64,000 nucleotides of DNA, taken from the NCBI GenBank assembly GCA_029248755.1, contig JAQWIR010000034.1:43572-107571 (forward strand), read 5' to 3'. How positions within the stretch are numbered: the stretch's first letter is position 1; each line of letters begins with the position of its first letter. This stretch comes from Porticoccaceae bacterium (GTDB lineage: Bacteria > Pseudomonadota > Gammaproteobacteria > Pseudomonadales > Porticoccaceae). The notes beneath the pieces were generated by a model. That model did no database searches. It saw only the letters and a list, made by a program, of their open reading frames with translations, and was not told the DNA's origin. The translations under genes were made by a program, and so were the position numbers. This document shows, one piece after another, positions 1-9,331 of this stretch.

Positions 1-81
1 GGCTGACAGACCAGCAGGACCCTCTGAGCCCATAATTGTAAACATGCCCTCTGGCAGTTTATCTCCAACCTTAATTGTCAT
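1..81 (-). CDS. Peroxiredoxin, N-terminal fragment (runs off the window)
   Basis: The minus strand from position 81 opens with an ATG and stays open to the window edge, giving 27 residues that begin MTIKVGDKLPEGMFTIMG. This is the usual start of the Prx5/AhpC-TSA redoxin family, cytoplasmic thiol peroxidases that reduce H2O2 and alkyl hydroperoxides. The catalytic cysteine lies beyond the window, so activity cannot be judged. A GGAG-like ribosome binding site sits just upstream of the ATG. The gene lies 35 bp downstream of ssb on the same strand and may be cotranscribed with it. Family assignment rests on this N-terminal signature alone. Confidence 0.7.
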   Translation of the reverse strand, partial: MTIKVGDKLPEGMFTIMGSEGPAGLSA

Positions 82-116
82 AAATAACTCCAAGTATTAA
101 TTGAGCTCTAGAAACA

Positions 117-605
117 CTAGAACGGAATATCATCATCAAAAACCGAATCACCCGATGGGGCTGCTGCTTGAGGAGCGGCTTGTTTCTGCTGAGTCTGTTG
201 CGGCTGTTGCGGCTCAGATTGACCATAGTCTGGTTGAGACTGGTCATAACCGCCCTGACCTGCCTGACCGCGGCTATCTAGCATTTGCATTTCGCTAGCC
301 ACAATTTCCGTAGTGTAGCGATCCTGGCCATCTTGACCCTGCCATTTACGAGTGCGCAAAGAGCCTTCTACATAAACTTTTGAGCCTTTCTTAACATATT
401 GCTCGACAATTTCAGCTAAACGATTGAAAAACACCACGCGATGCCATTCAGTGCGCTCTTGCTGATCGCCGGTATTTTTGTCTTTCCATGATTCTGATGT
501 GGCAAGACTTAGGTTGGTGACTGCACCACCTGAAGGCATATATCTTGTTTCTGGGTCCTGTCCACAGTTACCCACTATGATTACTTTGTTAATTCCGCGT
601 GCCAT
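117..605 (-). CDS. ssb: Single-stranded DNA-binding protein SSB
   Basis: SSB coats single-stranded DNA during replication, recombination and repair and recruits partner proteins. The 162-residue product starts [13 protein letters not shown] and has an OB fold over about residues 1-110, including the TEWHRVVFF strand. A Gln/Gly/Pro-rich flexible linker follows, then the acidic tip DDDIPF, which binds partners such as Pol III chi (holC is also in this window), RecO and PriA. Length is normal. It lies 13 bp after the YajR-like transporter gene and is probably cotranscribed with it. ssb-MFS-uvrA adjacency is common in gammaproteobacteria. No LexA-type box was seen nearby. Confidence 0.97.
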   Translation of the reverse strand: MARGINKVIIVGNCGQDPETRYMPSGGAVTNLSLATSESWKDKNTGDQQERTEWHRVVFFNRLAEIVEQYVKKGSKVYVEGSLRTRKWQGQDGQDRYTTEIVASEMQMLDSRGQAGQGGYDQSQPDYGQSEPQQPQQTQQKQAAPQAAAPSGDSVFDDDIPF

Positions 606-618
606 TTGTTTCCCCTAT

Positions 619-1992
619 CTATTTACGATTTAAAAAGGGTTGTAAGCTTTCTAGATCTATTAAGGTTTTGTCTACCTTAATATACGCTAAATCTTCACCC
701 TTGATGAGCAGTATATCTTCTACTCCAACTATATTTGAAACACTTTTTACAAATTCATTGGCTTTTGTTTTCTCGACTTGCAGTATTAACGTCTGCAGTG
801 GTTTTGGCGAAGTCATTGTAAATGCCACAAAACACCAAAATAACAGCATAAACGCTAGCAACCAAAATACCCCATCTATACCTATACTACTCAACGCCCA
901 TCCACCAAGAATACCTCCTGCAAAAGTACCCAAAAACTGGCAGGTTGAATAAATACCCATGGCTGTCCCTCTATTACCAACAGGGCATACTTTGCTTAAC
1001 CATGAGGGTAGTAGTGCTTCCAATAGATTAAACGCCGCAAAGTAAATAAATAGCATTAATACTATGATGAAACCACTCTGCGAGCTACCTAAGACAAACA
1101 TTGCTAATGTCATAAGCACTACTGCTGATACAAATACTTGCTTTTGGATATTGCGCCTTTCTGAAAGAATCATGGCGGGCAACATAGCAATAAATCCACC
1201 GCCTAACAGGCTCAAATAAACCCACCATAACTGGTCTGGATTAATCGAAAGCTGATGCACCAATATGCTGGGTATTACAACAAAGGCGGCCATCAGTGTT
1301 AGATGAAGAAAAAATATACCAATATTAAGCCGAACTAATGAAGGCTCACACAGTAAAGTACCTAGCTGCTGTAAATCCGTCTGTGTCTCTCGATTTTTGC
1401 GTATCGAGTGAGTTTTTGGAATGGCTTTAAATATGATTAAAATGCCAATCAAACCGAGTAATGCTGTAAGCCAAAATATACCTGCCATGCCATAATTTGA
1501 CGCTACAACTGGACCTAACACCATGGCGAAAGCAAAAGATATGCCTATACTCCCGCCTATTGATGCCATAGCTTTGGTACGATTTTGCTCAGCAGTGAGG
1601 TCGGTTACAAGCGCCATTAATGTACTTGCAATAGCGCCCATACCCTGAAGTGCTCGACCAGCGACTACACCGATTGCACTATCTGCATTGGCAGCTACCA
1701 CACTGCCCAAAATAAATAATACAAGACCACCTAGAATAACAGGTCGACGGCCGATTTTGTCCGACAGTAACCCCAAAGGTATTTGAAATATTGCTTGGGT
1801 AAGGCCATATATACCTAGGGCAAGGCCTAACAAAAATGCAGAGGACTGATGATAACCGTCAAAATAAAGCGACATGACTGGTAGCACCATAAACAAACCC
1901 AGCATACGAAAACCGTACAGGCTAGCAATAGAAATTACCGCTCGCTTTTCTACTGGGGAAAATTTGTTTAAATTCTGAGGGCTATTAGTCAA
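619..1992 (-). CDS. YajR-like major facilitator transporter with C-terminal soluble domain
   Basis: A 457-residue inner-membrane protein with about 12 hydrophobic helices. The MFS loop signature between helices 2 and 3 reads GLLSDKIGRRPVI, and an antiporter-like GISFAFAMVLGP motif is in helix 5. The last roughly 60 residues form a soluble segment (VGVEDILLIKGEDLAYIKVD) resembling the ferredoxin-like YAM domain on E. coli YajR, which has almost the same length. The substrate is not known; the family is usually described as drug or proton antiporters. It is divergent from uvrA and just upstream of ssb. The MFS call is firm; the YajR subgroup is inferred from length and the C-terminal domain. 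Confidence 0.85.
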   Translation of the reverse strand: MTNSPQNLNKFSPVEKRAVISIASLYGFRMLGLFMVLPVMSLYFDGYHQSSAFLLGLALGIYGLTQAIFQIPLGLLSDKIGRRPVILGGLVLFILGSVVAANADSAIGVVAGRALQGMGAIASTLMALVTDLTAEQNRTKAMASIGGSIGISFAFAMVLGPVVASNYGMAGIFWLTALLGLIGILIIFKAIPKTHSIRKNRETQTDLQQLGTLLCEPSLVRLNIGIFFLHLTLMAAFVVIPSILVHQLSINPDQLWWVYLSLLGGGFIAMLPAMILSERRNIQKQVFVSAVVLMTLAMFVLGSSQSGFIIVLMLFIYFAAFNLLEALLPSWLSKVCPVGNRGTAMGIYSTCQFLGTFAGGILGGWALSSIGIDGVFWLLAFMLLFWCFVAFTMTSPKPLQTLILQVEKTKANEFVKSVSNIVGVEDILLIKGEDLAYIKVDKTLIDLESLQPFLNRK

Positions 1993-2156
1993 TGTAATCG
2001 CTTATTGATTGAGTTACTGTAAAGCTAACTATAGTAACAGTCAGATGGACGCGGGAGAATAACTATCGGCCATTTTTTCATCTATTTATTCGCCTATCGA
2101 CTCATCTATATTCTTAATAGAAGAGTAAATAGTATTTGCATTTGTTCCATTTCACT

Positions 2157-2186
2157 TTGCTAGGCTAATGCTAAGCGCTTTATAAT
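2157..2186 (+). promoter_or_regulatory. Candidate sigma-70 promoter of uvrA
   Basis: TTGCTA (2157-2162) and a perfect TATAAT (2181-2186) are separated by 18 bp and lie 31 bp before the uvrA start. The intergenic region (1993-2217) also holds an imperfect inverted repeat, GTTACTGT/ATAGTAAC, around 2014-2040. A LexA box (CTGT-N8-ACAG), usual for gammaproteobacterial uvrA, was not found here. Confidence 0.6.
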
Positions 2187-2217
2187 GGATCCCTTAACCT
2201 AATTAAAAGTAGTCCTA

Positions 2218-5034
2218 ATGGAAACAATTCAAGTTCGCGGAGCAAGAACCCATAATTTAAAAAATATCGACCTAGATATTCCCCGCGATAAGTTGATTGT
2301 TATTACTGGACTCTCTGGTTCTGGAAAATCATCTCTAGCATTCGACACCCTTTATGCTGAGGGACAAAGGCGCTATGTAGAGTCACTTTCTACCTATGCC
2401 CGTCAGTTTTTATCGATGATGGAAAAGCCCGATATTGATCATATTGAGGGTCTTTCCCCCGCTATTTCTATAGAACAAAAATCTACAAGCCATAACCCGC
2501 GTTCCACAGTGGGCACTATTACCGAGATATATGATTATCTTCGTTTACTTTTTGCCCGAGCCGGCGAGCCCCGATGCCCTGATCATCATCTCCCCTTAAA
2601 AGCACAAACAGTAAGCCAGATGGTAGATCAGGTACTTGAACTGCCTGAAGGGTCAAAATTAATGCTATTGGCACCGGTGGTTCAGGATAGAAAAGGTGAG
2701 CATGTTCACTTGCTAGACAATCTTCGTAGGCAAGGATTTATTCGCGCTCGAATTGATGGGCTAATCTGCGATCTTGATGAAGCTCCTGCCCTTGATAAAA
2801 AGAAAAAACACAGTATCGAAGTTGTAGTGGATCGCTTTAAAGTTAAAGAAGGCATTGGTATACGAATGGCAGAATCCTTTGAGACGGCTTTGGGTTTGTC
2901 TGAAGGTATTGCACTTGTTAGTTATATGGATGGCAATGAAAAGGATTTAATGTTCAGTGCAAAATTTGCCTGTCCTATTTGTAACTACAGCTTAACCGAA
3001 CTAGAGCCTCGGTTGTTCTCATTTAACAACCCTGCCGGAGCTTGTGAGACCTGTGATGGTCTTGGCATTCACCAGTATTTCGATGTTGATCGTATTATTC
3101 AACACCCTGAGGCTTCGATTGCTGAAGGTGCCATTCGTGGCTGGGATCGACGCTCATTATTTTACTTTAATATGCTCAGCAGTTTGGCGGAGCATTATGA
3201 CTTTGATATCGAAACACCATGGAATAAATTATCGCAGCTACAGCAACAGAAAATTCTGTTTGGTAGCGAAGATGAAGAAATCACATTTAATTACGTTAAT
3301 GACCGCGGCACTGTATTTAGACGTGAACATAGCTTTGAGGGCGTTATTCCAAATATGGAACGTCGTTACAGGGATACCGAGAGTAATTCAGTTAGAGAGG
3401 ATCTGAGCAAGTATATGACAACCTCTGAGTGTCCAGATTGTAATGGCACCAGACTTCGTAAGTCAGCACGCAATGTATTCGTGGATGAGAAGCGCATTGA
3501 AGATATCGTCTCTATGCCAGTGGGTGAATGCTATGATTATTTTGAGCAGATGAACTTGCCCGGGCGCCAGGGACAAATTGCAGAAAAGATAATTAAAGAA
3601 ATTCGTGATCGCTTTTGCTTCTTGGTGGATGTAGGTCTCAATTATCTGTCACTAAATCGCAGTGCGGATACTCTTTCTGGTGGTGAAGCTCAACGTATTC
3701 GACTAGCCAGTCAAATTGGTGCTGGTTTAGTTGGTGTTATGTATATTCTTGATGAGCCAAGTATTGGTTTGCACCAACGAGATAATGAACGCTTATTAAA
3801 GACCCTCGTGCGTCTTCGCGATCTTGGCAATACAGTAATTGTGGTTGAGCATGATGAAGATGCCATCAAGGCGGCTGATTATATTATAGATATTGGTCCC
3901 GGCGCCGGTGTTCATGGTGGCGAAATTGTTGCTATGGGTGACAGCCAATCAATTCTTGATAGCCCAAAATCTATTACTGGCCAGTTTTTATCTGGTGCCA
4001 GAGGCATTGTTGTGCCTAAAAAACGCCATAAAAGTAATGGTAAATTACTTGAAATTAGTGGTGCTAAAGCAAATAACCTAAAGTCCATTGATGCGAAAAT
4101 TCCGGTTGGTTTATTTACCTGTATTACCGGTGTTTCTGGGTCGGGAAAATCGACATTAATCAATGAAATTCTCTATCCTGCGGCAGCTGTAGCCCTAAAC
4201 AAAGCTAGCACTCTAAAACCCGCGGCACATCGTCAAATTAATGGGCTTGAACACTTTGATAAATGTATTGATATTTATCAGAGTCCAATTGGCCGAACAC
4301 CTCGATCAAACCCTGCGACTTACACCGGTATTTTTACGCCAGTCAGAGAGCTTTTTGCAGGCACTCAAGAAGCTCGATCACGGGGTTATAATCCGGGTCG
4401 ATTTAGTTTTAATGTGAAAGGTGGTCGCTGTGAAGCCTGCCAGGGTGACGGCGTAACTAAAGTTGAGATGCACTTTTTACCTGATATCTATGTTCCCTGC
4501 GATGTTTGCAAGGGTAAACGCTACAATCGTGAAACATTGGATATTACTTTTAAGGGGAAAAATATCCATCAGGTCTTAGACATGACCATTGAGGATGCCA
4601 GCGTCTTTTTTGAAGCCATCCCCAGCGTCTCTCGCAAATTGCAAACACTGATGGATGTAGGGCTGTCCTATATAAAATTAGGTCAGGCCGCAACCACCCT
4701 TTCAGGTGGTGAAGCACAGCGAGTAAAACTTTCTAAAGAACTCTCTAAAAGAGACACAGGAAAGACTCTATATATTCTAGATGAACCCACTACAGGTCTT
4801 CATTTTCATGATATAGAACAACTTTTAAGCGTGCTCCATAGACTCCGTGACCACGGTAATACTGTTGTGGTGATTGAGCATAATCTGGATGTAATAAAAA
4901 CTGCCGATTGGATCTTAGACTTGGGTCCTGAGGGCGGTGCTGGCGGTGGTACTATCGTCGCCACTGGAACCCCAGAGGATGTGGCCAAGATTAAGAAGTC
5001 ACATACTGGGGTATTTTTAAAGAAAATGTTGTAG
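2218..5034 (+). CDS. uvrA: UvrABC excinuclease subunit A
   Basis: UvrA is the DNA damage-sensing ATPase of nucleotide excision repair; its dimer loads UvrB at lesions. The 938-residue length is typical. Two ABC ATPase modules are visible: Walker [13 protein letters not shown] near residue 31 and [13 protein letters not shown] near residue 640, each with an ABC signature (LSGGEAQRI and LSGGEAQRV) and a Walker B ending in DEP. Zinc-binding CxxC pairs occur in both halves (CPIC/CETC and CEAC/CDVC). The stop codon abuts the stop of the convergent DUF3581 gene with no spacer, so 3' ends must overlap or rely on distal termination. Confidence 0.98.
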   Translation: METIQVRGARTHNLKNIDLDIPRDKLIVITGLSGSGKSSLAFDTLYAEGQRRYVESLSTYARQFLSMMEKPDIDHIEGLSPAISIEQKSTSHNPRSTVGTITEIYDYLRLLFARAGEPRCPDHHLPLKAQTVSQMVDQVLELPEGSKLMLLAPVVQDRKGEHVHLLDNLRRQGFIRARIDGLICDLDEAPALDKKKKHSIEVVVDRFKVKEGIGIRMAESFETALGLSEGIALVSYMDGNEKDLMFSAKFACPICNYSLTELEPRLFSFNNPAGACETCDGLGIHQYFDVDRIIQHPEASIAEGAIRGWDRRSLFYFNMLSSLAEHYDFDIETPWNKLSQLQQQKILFGSEDEEITFNYVNDRGTVFRREHSFEGVIPNMERRYRDTESNSVREDLSKYMTTSECPDCNGTRLRKSARNVFVDEKRIEDIVSMPVGECYDYFEQMNLPGRQGQIAEKIIKEIRDRFCFLVDVGLNYLSLNRSADTLSGGEAQRIRLASQIGAGLVGVMYILDEPSIGLHQRDNERLLKTLVRLRDLGNTVIVVEHDEDAIKAADYIIDIGPGAGVHGGEIVAMGDSQSILDSPKSITGQFLSGARGIVVPKKRHKSNGKLLEISGAKANNLKSIDAKIPVGLFTCITGVSGSGKSTLINEILYPAAAVALNKASTLKPAAHRQINGLEHFDKCIDIYQSPIGRTPRSNPATYTGIFTPVRELFAGTQEARSRGYNPGRFSFNVKGGRCEACQGDGVTKVEMHFLPDIYVPCDVCKGKRYNRETLDITFKGKNIHQVLDMTIEDASVFFEAIPSVSRKLQTLMDVGLSYIKLGQAATTLSGGEAQRVKLSKELSKRDTGKTLYILDEPTTGLHFHDIEQLLSVLHRLRDHGNTVVVIEHNLDVIKTADWILDLGPEGGAGGGTIVATGTPEDVAKIKKSHTGVFLKKML

Positions 5035-5730
5035 TTAGGATTTTCTAGCTTCGTAATCTAGGATTAGCTGATCCATAGCTTGCTGGTCGTATTCACGAAG
5101 ACCACTTAAAACCAACTTTTTTTCACCTCGGCCAACTGTTTTTTCACCATCTATAATCGAGAATTCTAGAGAAACATTGCCGCGTTTACCATTGACTTCC
5201 ATGTGGGCATTTAAAAACTTTACTTCAGGGGAGGTAATTTCTAGCTGACTTAGGTTTAATGACATTGATTGGTACATCACCAGTGGGCGACTAGTGTTAA
5301 TCATCACCTTGTGCTGCTCCATTAGCGGCACTAGAATATATGGGAAGCTATGCCCAGAAAACTCAACATAACTTCGAACTAGATGCTCAATAACAGACTG
5401 ATCTTGTGAAAGATTGCCTTGACGATAAACACTTAGATAATTTTTTTCTCGATTATCTTCAATCGACAAATCAGACTCATTCCACTCAGGAAATATAAGC
5501 TCTTTATCAGCCGGTACTAACCCTGCAAAATCAAATCGCATTTGTTGGCTTAAACCATAATTATTTAGGGTTAAAGCAAATAATAGATCACCCGGCACAC
5601 AGAAACGCTTGGATTCAATATCATGTATCGGGTTGTAATCATTACATATTTGCTTTGCAAACTGACTGCCCTGATCAGCACTAATACTGAGCTGGTTGCT
5701 AGTTTGGGAAAAAAAATTTTCTAAAAACAT
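5035..5730 (-). CDS. DUF3581 family protein (HotDog-like)
   Basis: A 231-residue cytoplasmic protein without signal peptide or membrane segments. The N-terminal motif [21 protein letters not shown] resembles the active-site helix of MaoC-like hydratases (a D-x-NPIH pattern), and the following [14 protein letters not shown] segment is the hallmark of DUF3581 proteins of marine gammaproteobacteria. A HotDog fold acting on an acyl thioester is therefore a reasonable guess, but no substrate is established. It follows the DUF2750 gene by 3 bp, so the two are very likely one transcription unit. Recognition is from memory of the family's motif. Confidence 0.75.
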   Translation of the reverse strand: MFLENFFSQTSNQLSISADQGSQFAKQICNDYNPIHDIESKRFCVPGDLLFALTLNNYGLSQQMRFDFAGLVPADKELIFPEWNESDLSIEDNREKNYLSVYRQGNLSQDQSVIEHLVRSYVEFSGHSFPYILVPLMEQHKVMINTSRPLVMYQSMSLNLSQLEITSPEVKFLNAHMEVNGKRGNVSLEFSIIDGEKTVGRGEKKLVLSGLREYDQQAMDQLILDYEARKS

Positions 5731-5733
5731 GTG

Positions 5734-6099
5734 CTACTCTAATTCTGATTCAAATTCTTCTAATAAATCTAGAGGCTCAACCTCTTGACCCTCAAGTTCA
5801 GTATTCCAATTAATGCCAACTCTTATAACATCCTCGTGCATACCCGTTAGCCAGTCATCAAGAAACTCTTCTATAGCGATGGCAACGGGCTTGTATACCG
5901 CCCATTGATCTTCACAAAGCTGCGATGCTAGGGCCTCATTAGACCAAAAAGGGATCACGCCTATTTTTGGGTTAATACTGGACTCAACCATTGCCCAGTT
6001 ATCTTCATCATCCCTCAAACCCCATACACAGCCTTGCTCGAGACTTTCAATAATAAGACGATCATAATTTTCTTGAAGATTTTCAGAAAGTGGCTGCAT
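5734..6099 (-). CDS. DUF2750 domain protein
   Basis: A 121-residue acidic, soluble protein. The order of features, an N-terminal helix (NYDRLIIESLEQGCVWGL), then DEDNWAMVESS, IGVIPFWSNEALASQLC and FLDDWLTGMHED, matches the DUF2750 family, small proteins of unknown function often compared with immunity or SUKH-like folds. No catalytic motif is evident. It sits immediately upstream of the DUF3581 gene with a 3-bp gap and about 100 bp downstream of the lipoprotein gene at 6196-7434. Function unknown. Confidence 0.75.
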   Translation of the reverse strand: MQPLSENLQENYDRLIIESLEQGCVWGLRDDEDNWAMVESSINPKIGVIPFWSNEALASQLCEDQWAVYKPVAIAIEEFLDDWLTGMHEDVIRVGINWNTELEGQEVEPLDLLEEFESELE

Positions 6100-6195
6100 T
6101 GATGCCTTCTTTTAATATTGAGTAGGGAATTGGCGCCATGTTAACCGCTTTGGTATGAGGCTGCCACTTTTAGTACATACAAAATTATAGAAAAA

Positions 6196-7434
6196 TTATT
6201 TTAATAATGCATTTTGATTTTCTGAAAGCTGCATACCCCTTATATCAGATGTATCTATTGCCAATTCACTGGTTACACTTATTAGGCGAAGATCGACTGA
6301 TGTTGATTGACTAATGCGTTTGAAATCACGACTCATTAATACCACAATACTATTAATGTCAGTTTGATAATTATCAAAAGTGATAATAAAATTCTGCTGA
6401 GTATAGCCAACAGATTCAATACTATAACCCTTTAGGTCATTAAATTTAGGTAGCTTTTGCTCAACCAGAGCATTAGTTTCAAAATTATATTCAAAGACTT
6501 TAAGAGAGTGGGTAAATATATACAGTTTTTTATCCAGTCCAAGAAGATAAACCGCGTCTTCACCGGGGTAATTAGTCAATTTTTGCATAGCTCCATCCAC
6601 TAGCTTGTAGATAGCATTTTTCTCAAAACCTTCTAATGTTCCATTTGGATTATTGTGACTATGGCGATTAAGTACCATGAAGTAATCACTGTCTAGAAAA
6701 ACACCAAGATGATTAAAAGGGATATCTTTATCCTCGGAAAACTGAGTGGCCTTGAATTCATATAAGACATCGGTTGTTTTAGCTGCAAGATCAATAGCCG
6801 TTATAGCGCCGCGCTGTTTTGAATAAAGTGTATGATTTTGAATCACGGAGTAACCCAAGTCCAAATCCAAATCTTTGGTAAAATGCAGGTGATCTAAATC
6901 AAAGTAAGCGGTTGGGGAAAAAAGCCTAAAACTTGTATTATTACTATCCTTGTAGCTTTCACCTGGCGGTGAATAGCCGTATGTAGGGGGCATCTCTAAA
7001 GGGTTTGTTTGTTTTAACAACGTTGTACTTAACAATAAACCGTTATCGTATTTAAGCGGAATACCTTGAATACCTCGGGCATTAATGGGGTATTCATTCT
7101 TTGCTCCAGACTCTAAATCAATAATGGCTATACCCGCATTACTACGATCTGCTTTTCTGGCACCATAGGGAATCACGATTCTATTATTGTCACAGTCTAA
7201 AAATGGGCTCAAAGGCGCCCAATCATCAAATACGGCTAACTGATTAAATTCAGTACTTTTGGGACGATGCTCAAACAAATATAGCTTTCTTGAGCCAGAG
7301 ACAATAAAAGTATTTTCGCATTTAGAAAATAAACTAGAACTGGTGTTTTGTAATTGATTTTGGTCGGACCTAGGACTGCATGCAGAAAGCAAAGCCATAC
7401 CCAAAAAAGATACCAATAAAGCGATTCTTAGCAT
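6196..7434 (-). CDS. Predicted lipoprotein of unknown function
   Basis: A 412-residue protein starting with a hydrophobic signal that ends in the lipobox LLSAC, so it is predicted to be lipidated and held in the outer membrane or periplasm. The rest is a run of short beta-strand-like segments with recurrent strand-turn phrases (NRIVIPYG, KLYIFTHSLKVFEYNF, FIITFDNYQTD), suggesting a beta-propeller-like sensor or scaffold. I do not recognise the family and see no enzyme motif. It lies 36 bp downstream of the papain-like lipoprotein gene on the same strand, so the two envelope proteins are probably made from one mRNA. Confidence 0.65.
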   Translation of the reverse strand: MLRIALLVSFLGMALLSACSPRSDQNQLQNTSSSLFSKCENTFIVSGSRKLYLFEHRPKSTEFNQLAVFDDWAPLSPFLDCDNNRIVIPYGARKADRSNAGIAIIDLESGAKNEYPINARGIQGIPLKYDNGLLLSTTLLKQTNPLEMPPTYGYSPPGESYKDSNNTSFRLFSPTAYFDLDHLHFTKDLDLDLGYSVIQNHTLYSKQRGAITAIDLAAKTTDVLYEFKATQFSEDKDIPFNHLGVFLDSDYFMVLNRHSHNNPNGTLEGFEKNAIYKLVDGAMQKLTNYPGEDAVYLLGLDKKLYIFTHSLKVFEYNFETNALVEQKLPKFNDLKGYSIESVGYTQQNFIITFDNYQTDINSIVVLMSRDFKRISQSTSVDLRLISVTSELAIDTSDIRGMQLSENQNALLK

Positions 7435-7470
7435 TAAATCTATAACTCTTATTGTAAATTTTGCGTACTA

Positions 7471-8148
7471 TTAAGAACGTACAAATAAGGCCCCAGGTAT
7501 GGCTTTGAGATTGGGGTTTTGAAGAATATCTTTTGGCCATGACCACCAACCGCCATCTGCGTCTAGATCAATATCATATAAGTACTTATAGGCATGCCTT
7601 ACCAGCTGTGAACTATGAGTATTTGATGGGCTATTTCTTTTATACAGTTTGGGGACAAGAGTAATTTCAGTTTGCGCATTATAAATATCACCAATATTAA
7701 ACTTATTATTGGCTATGCTTCGTTTAGCCGGGTCTGATTGACCTGTAGTAACATAGTAACCCTCAATTAAAGACCATCCACCCTGATCAGCCCATTTATC
7801 AAGATTATTATGTCTGCGTATGGCACCATCGTCATCGCTATCGATAATATCTGGACTATTGTTCGCAACATAGGCGCTACTATCAATCATACCCATATGG
7901 TCTGTGTAGCCATTGGCCACATAGACAATGTCACCTTTATGCCAATTCTGATCAGCATTGGTTACATCATGAATATTTTGTGTTGTATTAGTATGTGTTT
8001 TATCCGTTGCAACAAGAAAGCTATTGTTTCTGGACTGCTCTTGATAACCGTTCACACAGCCAACGATAAAGGCAACCACGAAAAAGGTCGCGACAAAATA
8101 ACCTTTACGATAAATGCGACTATTCAATTTGAATCGATAAAAACTCAT
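7471..8148 (-). CDS. YiiX/YycO-like permuted papain-fold lipoprotein with Ser at the nucleophile position
   Basis: A 225-residue envelope protein. Residues 16-31 form a hydrophobic signal ending in VGC, a possible lipobox with Cys31. The body resembles permuted papain-like (NlpC/P60-related) amidases of the YiiX/YycO type: KGDIVYV near residue 71, then DHMGMI with candidate catalytic His84, then THSSQLVRHAYKYL followed by DIDLDADGGWW. In homologs as I remember them the third block begins with Cys-Ser; here both residues are Ser (179-180), the first encoded by AGT, one base from TGT. It may be an inactive enzyme or use Ser. It is followed by a second lipoprotein gene. Its leader carries CsrA-type hairpins. 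Family call is moderate. Confidence 0.6.
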   Translation of the reverse strand: MSFYRFKLNSRIYRKGYFVATFFVVAFIVGCVNGYQEQSRNNSFLVATDKTHTNTTQNIHDVTNADQNWHKGDIVYVANGYTDHMGMIDSSAYVANNSPDIIDSDDDGAIRRHNNLDKWADQGGWSLIEGYYVTTGQSDPAKRSIANNKFNIGDIYNAQTEITLVPKLYKRNSPSNTHSSQLVRHAYKYLYDIDLDADGGWWSWPKDILQNPNLKAIPGALFVRS

Positions 8149-8151
8149 TGT

Positions 8152-8193
8152 TTACATCCCTGTAATGTTAACTAGAGAATCCTTTTCTCTAGT
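8152..8193 (-). promoter_or_regulatory. Two CsrA/RsmA-type hairpins over the ribosome binding site of the papain-like lipoprotein gene
   Basis: On the mRNA strand 8165-8152 reads UUACA-GGGA-UGUAA, a 5-bp stem with the GGA in the loop. It matches the CsrA SELEX consensus RUACARGGAUGU at 11 of 12 positions and the RsmA pattern CANGGANG fully. Its GGGA is also the Shine-Dalgarno for the ATG at 8148. Just upstream, 8193-8171 forms a perfect 9-bp hairpin (ACTAGAGAA/TTCTCTAGT) whose loop is AAGGA, a second possible site. Two GGA loops near one start is the arrangement bridged by a CsrA dimer. Binding is inferred, not shown. Confidence 0.6.
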
Positions 8194-8369
8194 GAAGAAG
8201 CAAAGCCCCTTTTTCAAATGACCCACTTAATACACTATTAATATTAGACCATTACAGAGCCACTTATTTAATAATTATTAATACTTTTTACAGCTGATTA
8301 TTTTTTAAAATTAATTAATTTAAACTGTTTAAGTTGGAAGTTTGGTAAACTTCCACTATCACTAATGAT

Positions 8370-9331
8370 GAAATTTATCGCTCTGATTCAGCTTCCCGCC
8401 ACAACCTGTTTAGACTGGGTCTAATTCATGCTGTTGTTCTGGTTGGTCAAGGGCTTGGCTAGTATATTTTAGCCTTTTCCAACCCATTGACCTGCCGACA
8501 AACGCGATTGCATTCGTACTCACTATTTAAGCCTCTGTTACTATAGCCACGGCGAATAGAATTAGAGTTAATATACCAACTACCGATAAAGAATTTTTTG
8601 TTCATCTACTCATTGATATATTTTTCTTTAGCATGCTATCGCTGAACATAGTGAACAGCAATTGCAGGATGAGCAGCTTTTAGCTATAGGAACATTAGCA
8701 GCTGGCACAGCACATGAGTTGGGTACGCCTTTAAATACTATGAAATTATTGGTCGATGAATTACTCTTACAACAAAGTGATGGTAACGACCTTAAGCTTT
8801 TGAAACAGCAAATTGATCAGTGCAGAATAACCTTAAAACAATTACAAATTACGGCTAACGGATCTTCTTCTGAAACCTATAGTTCGCAGCCACTATTTGT
8901 TTATTTTAACCAGTTGCTTGAGCGCTGGCAGTTAATGCGTCCTGAGCTTAACACTAGTATTAGTTATGCTGACAGCTCAATACCAGCACCGGAGTTAAAG
9001 TTTCATCCCATAATTGCACAGTCTATTTTAAACCTCCTAAACAATGCTGCAGATGCAAGTCCTGAATTGGTCGATGTCAACATTAGTTGGACCAAAACAG
9101 AGATTGCGATTCATATAAAGGATCGGGGTAAAGGCTTTGATAAAGCAACTATTGGTAGACCTTTTTATCCGATAAATCTAAAGGGTTGGGGCTAGGTTTA
9201 TTTTTATCTCAAAGTACTGTGACTCGTTTTGGCGGCTCAATTAAGTTACAAGATTTAGTCAGTGGAGGCACTTTGACTACAATCTGCTTGTCGATAAATT
9301 TAACGGTTAAATCTAAGACTGAAGAATGAAT
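8370..9331 (+). pseudogene. Decayed RegB/RoxS-type redox sensor histidine kinase
   Basis: Scattered pieces of one sensor kinase are present in changing frames. The N-terminal membrane part survives as SRHNLFRLGLIHAVVLVGQG (about 8390-8453), then a piece with an internal TAA at about 8527 followed by TTDKEFFVHLLIDIFFF (near 8580-8630). The remaining transmembrane helices appear deleted, because this runs almost straight into the kinase core. The core is open from 8632 and has the RegB-type H-box LAAGTAHELGTPLNT and an N-box NLLNNAADAS. It ends early at TAG 9193; a frameshift near 9172-9180 separates it from the true G2 box GLGLGLFLSQ and tail, which end near 9331. RegB homologs sense redox state through the quinone pool. 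Confidence 0.8.

Noticed and set aside
1993..2217. SOS (LexA) box upstream of uvrA
   Set aside because: CTGT occurs near 2018 but no ACAG at the required 8-bp spacing; the nearby ACAG is 16 bp away. No match to the gammaproteobacterial box.
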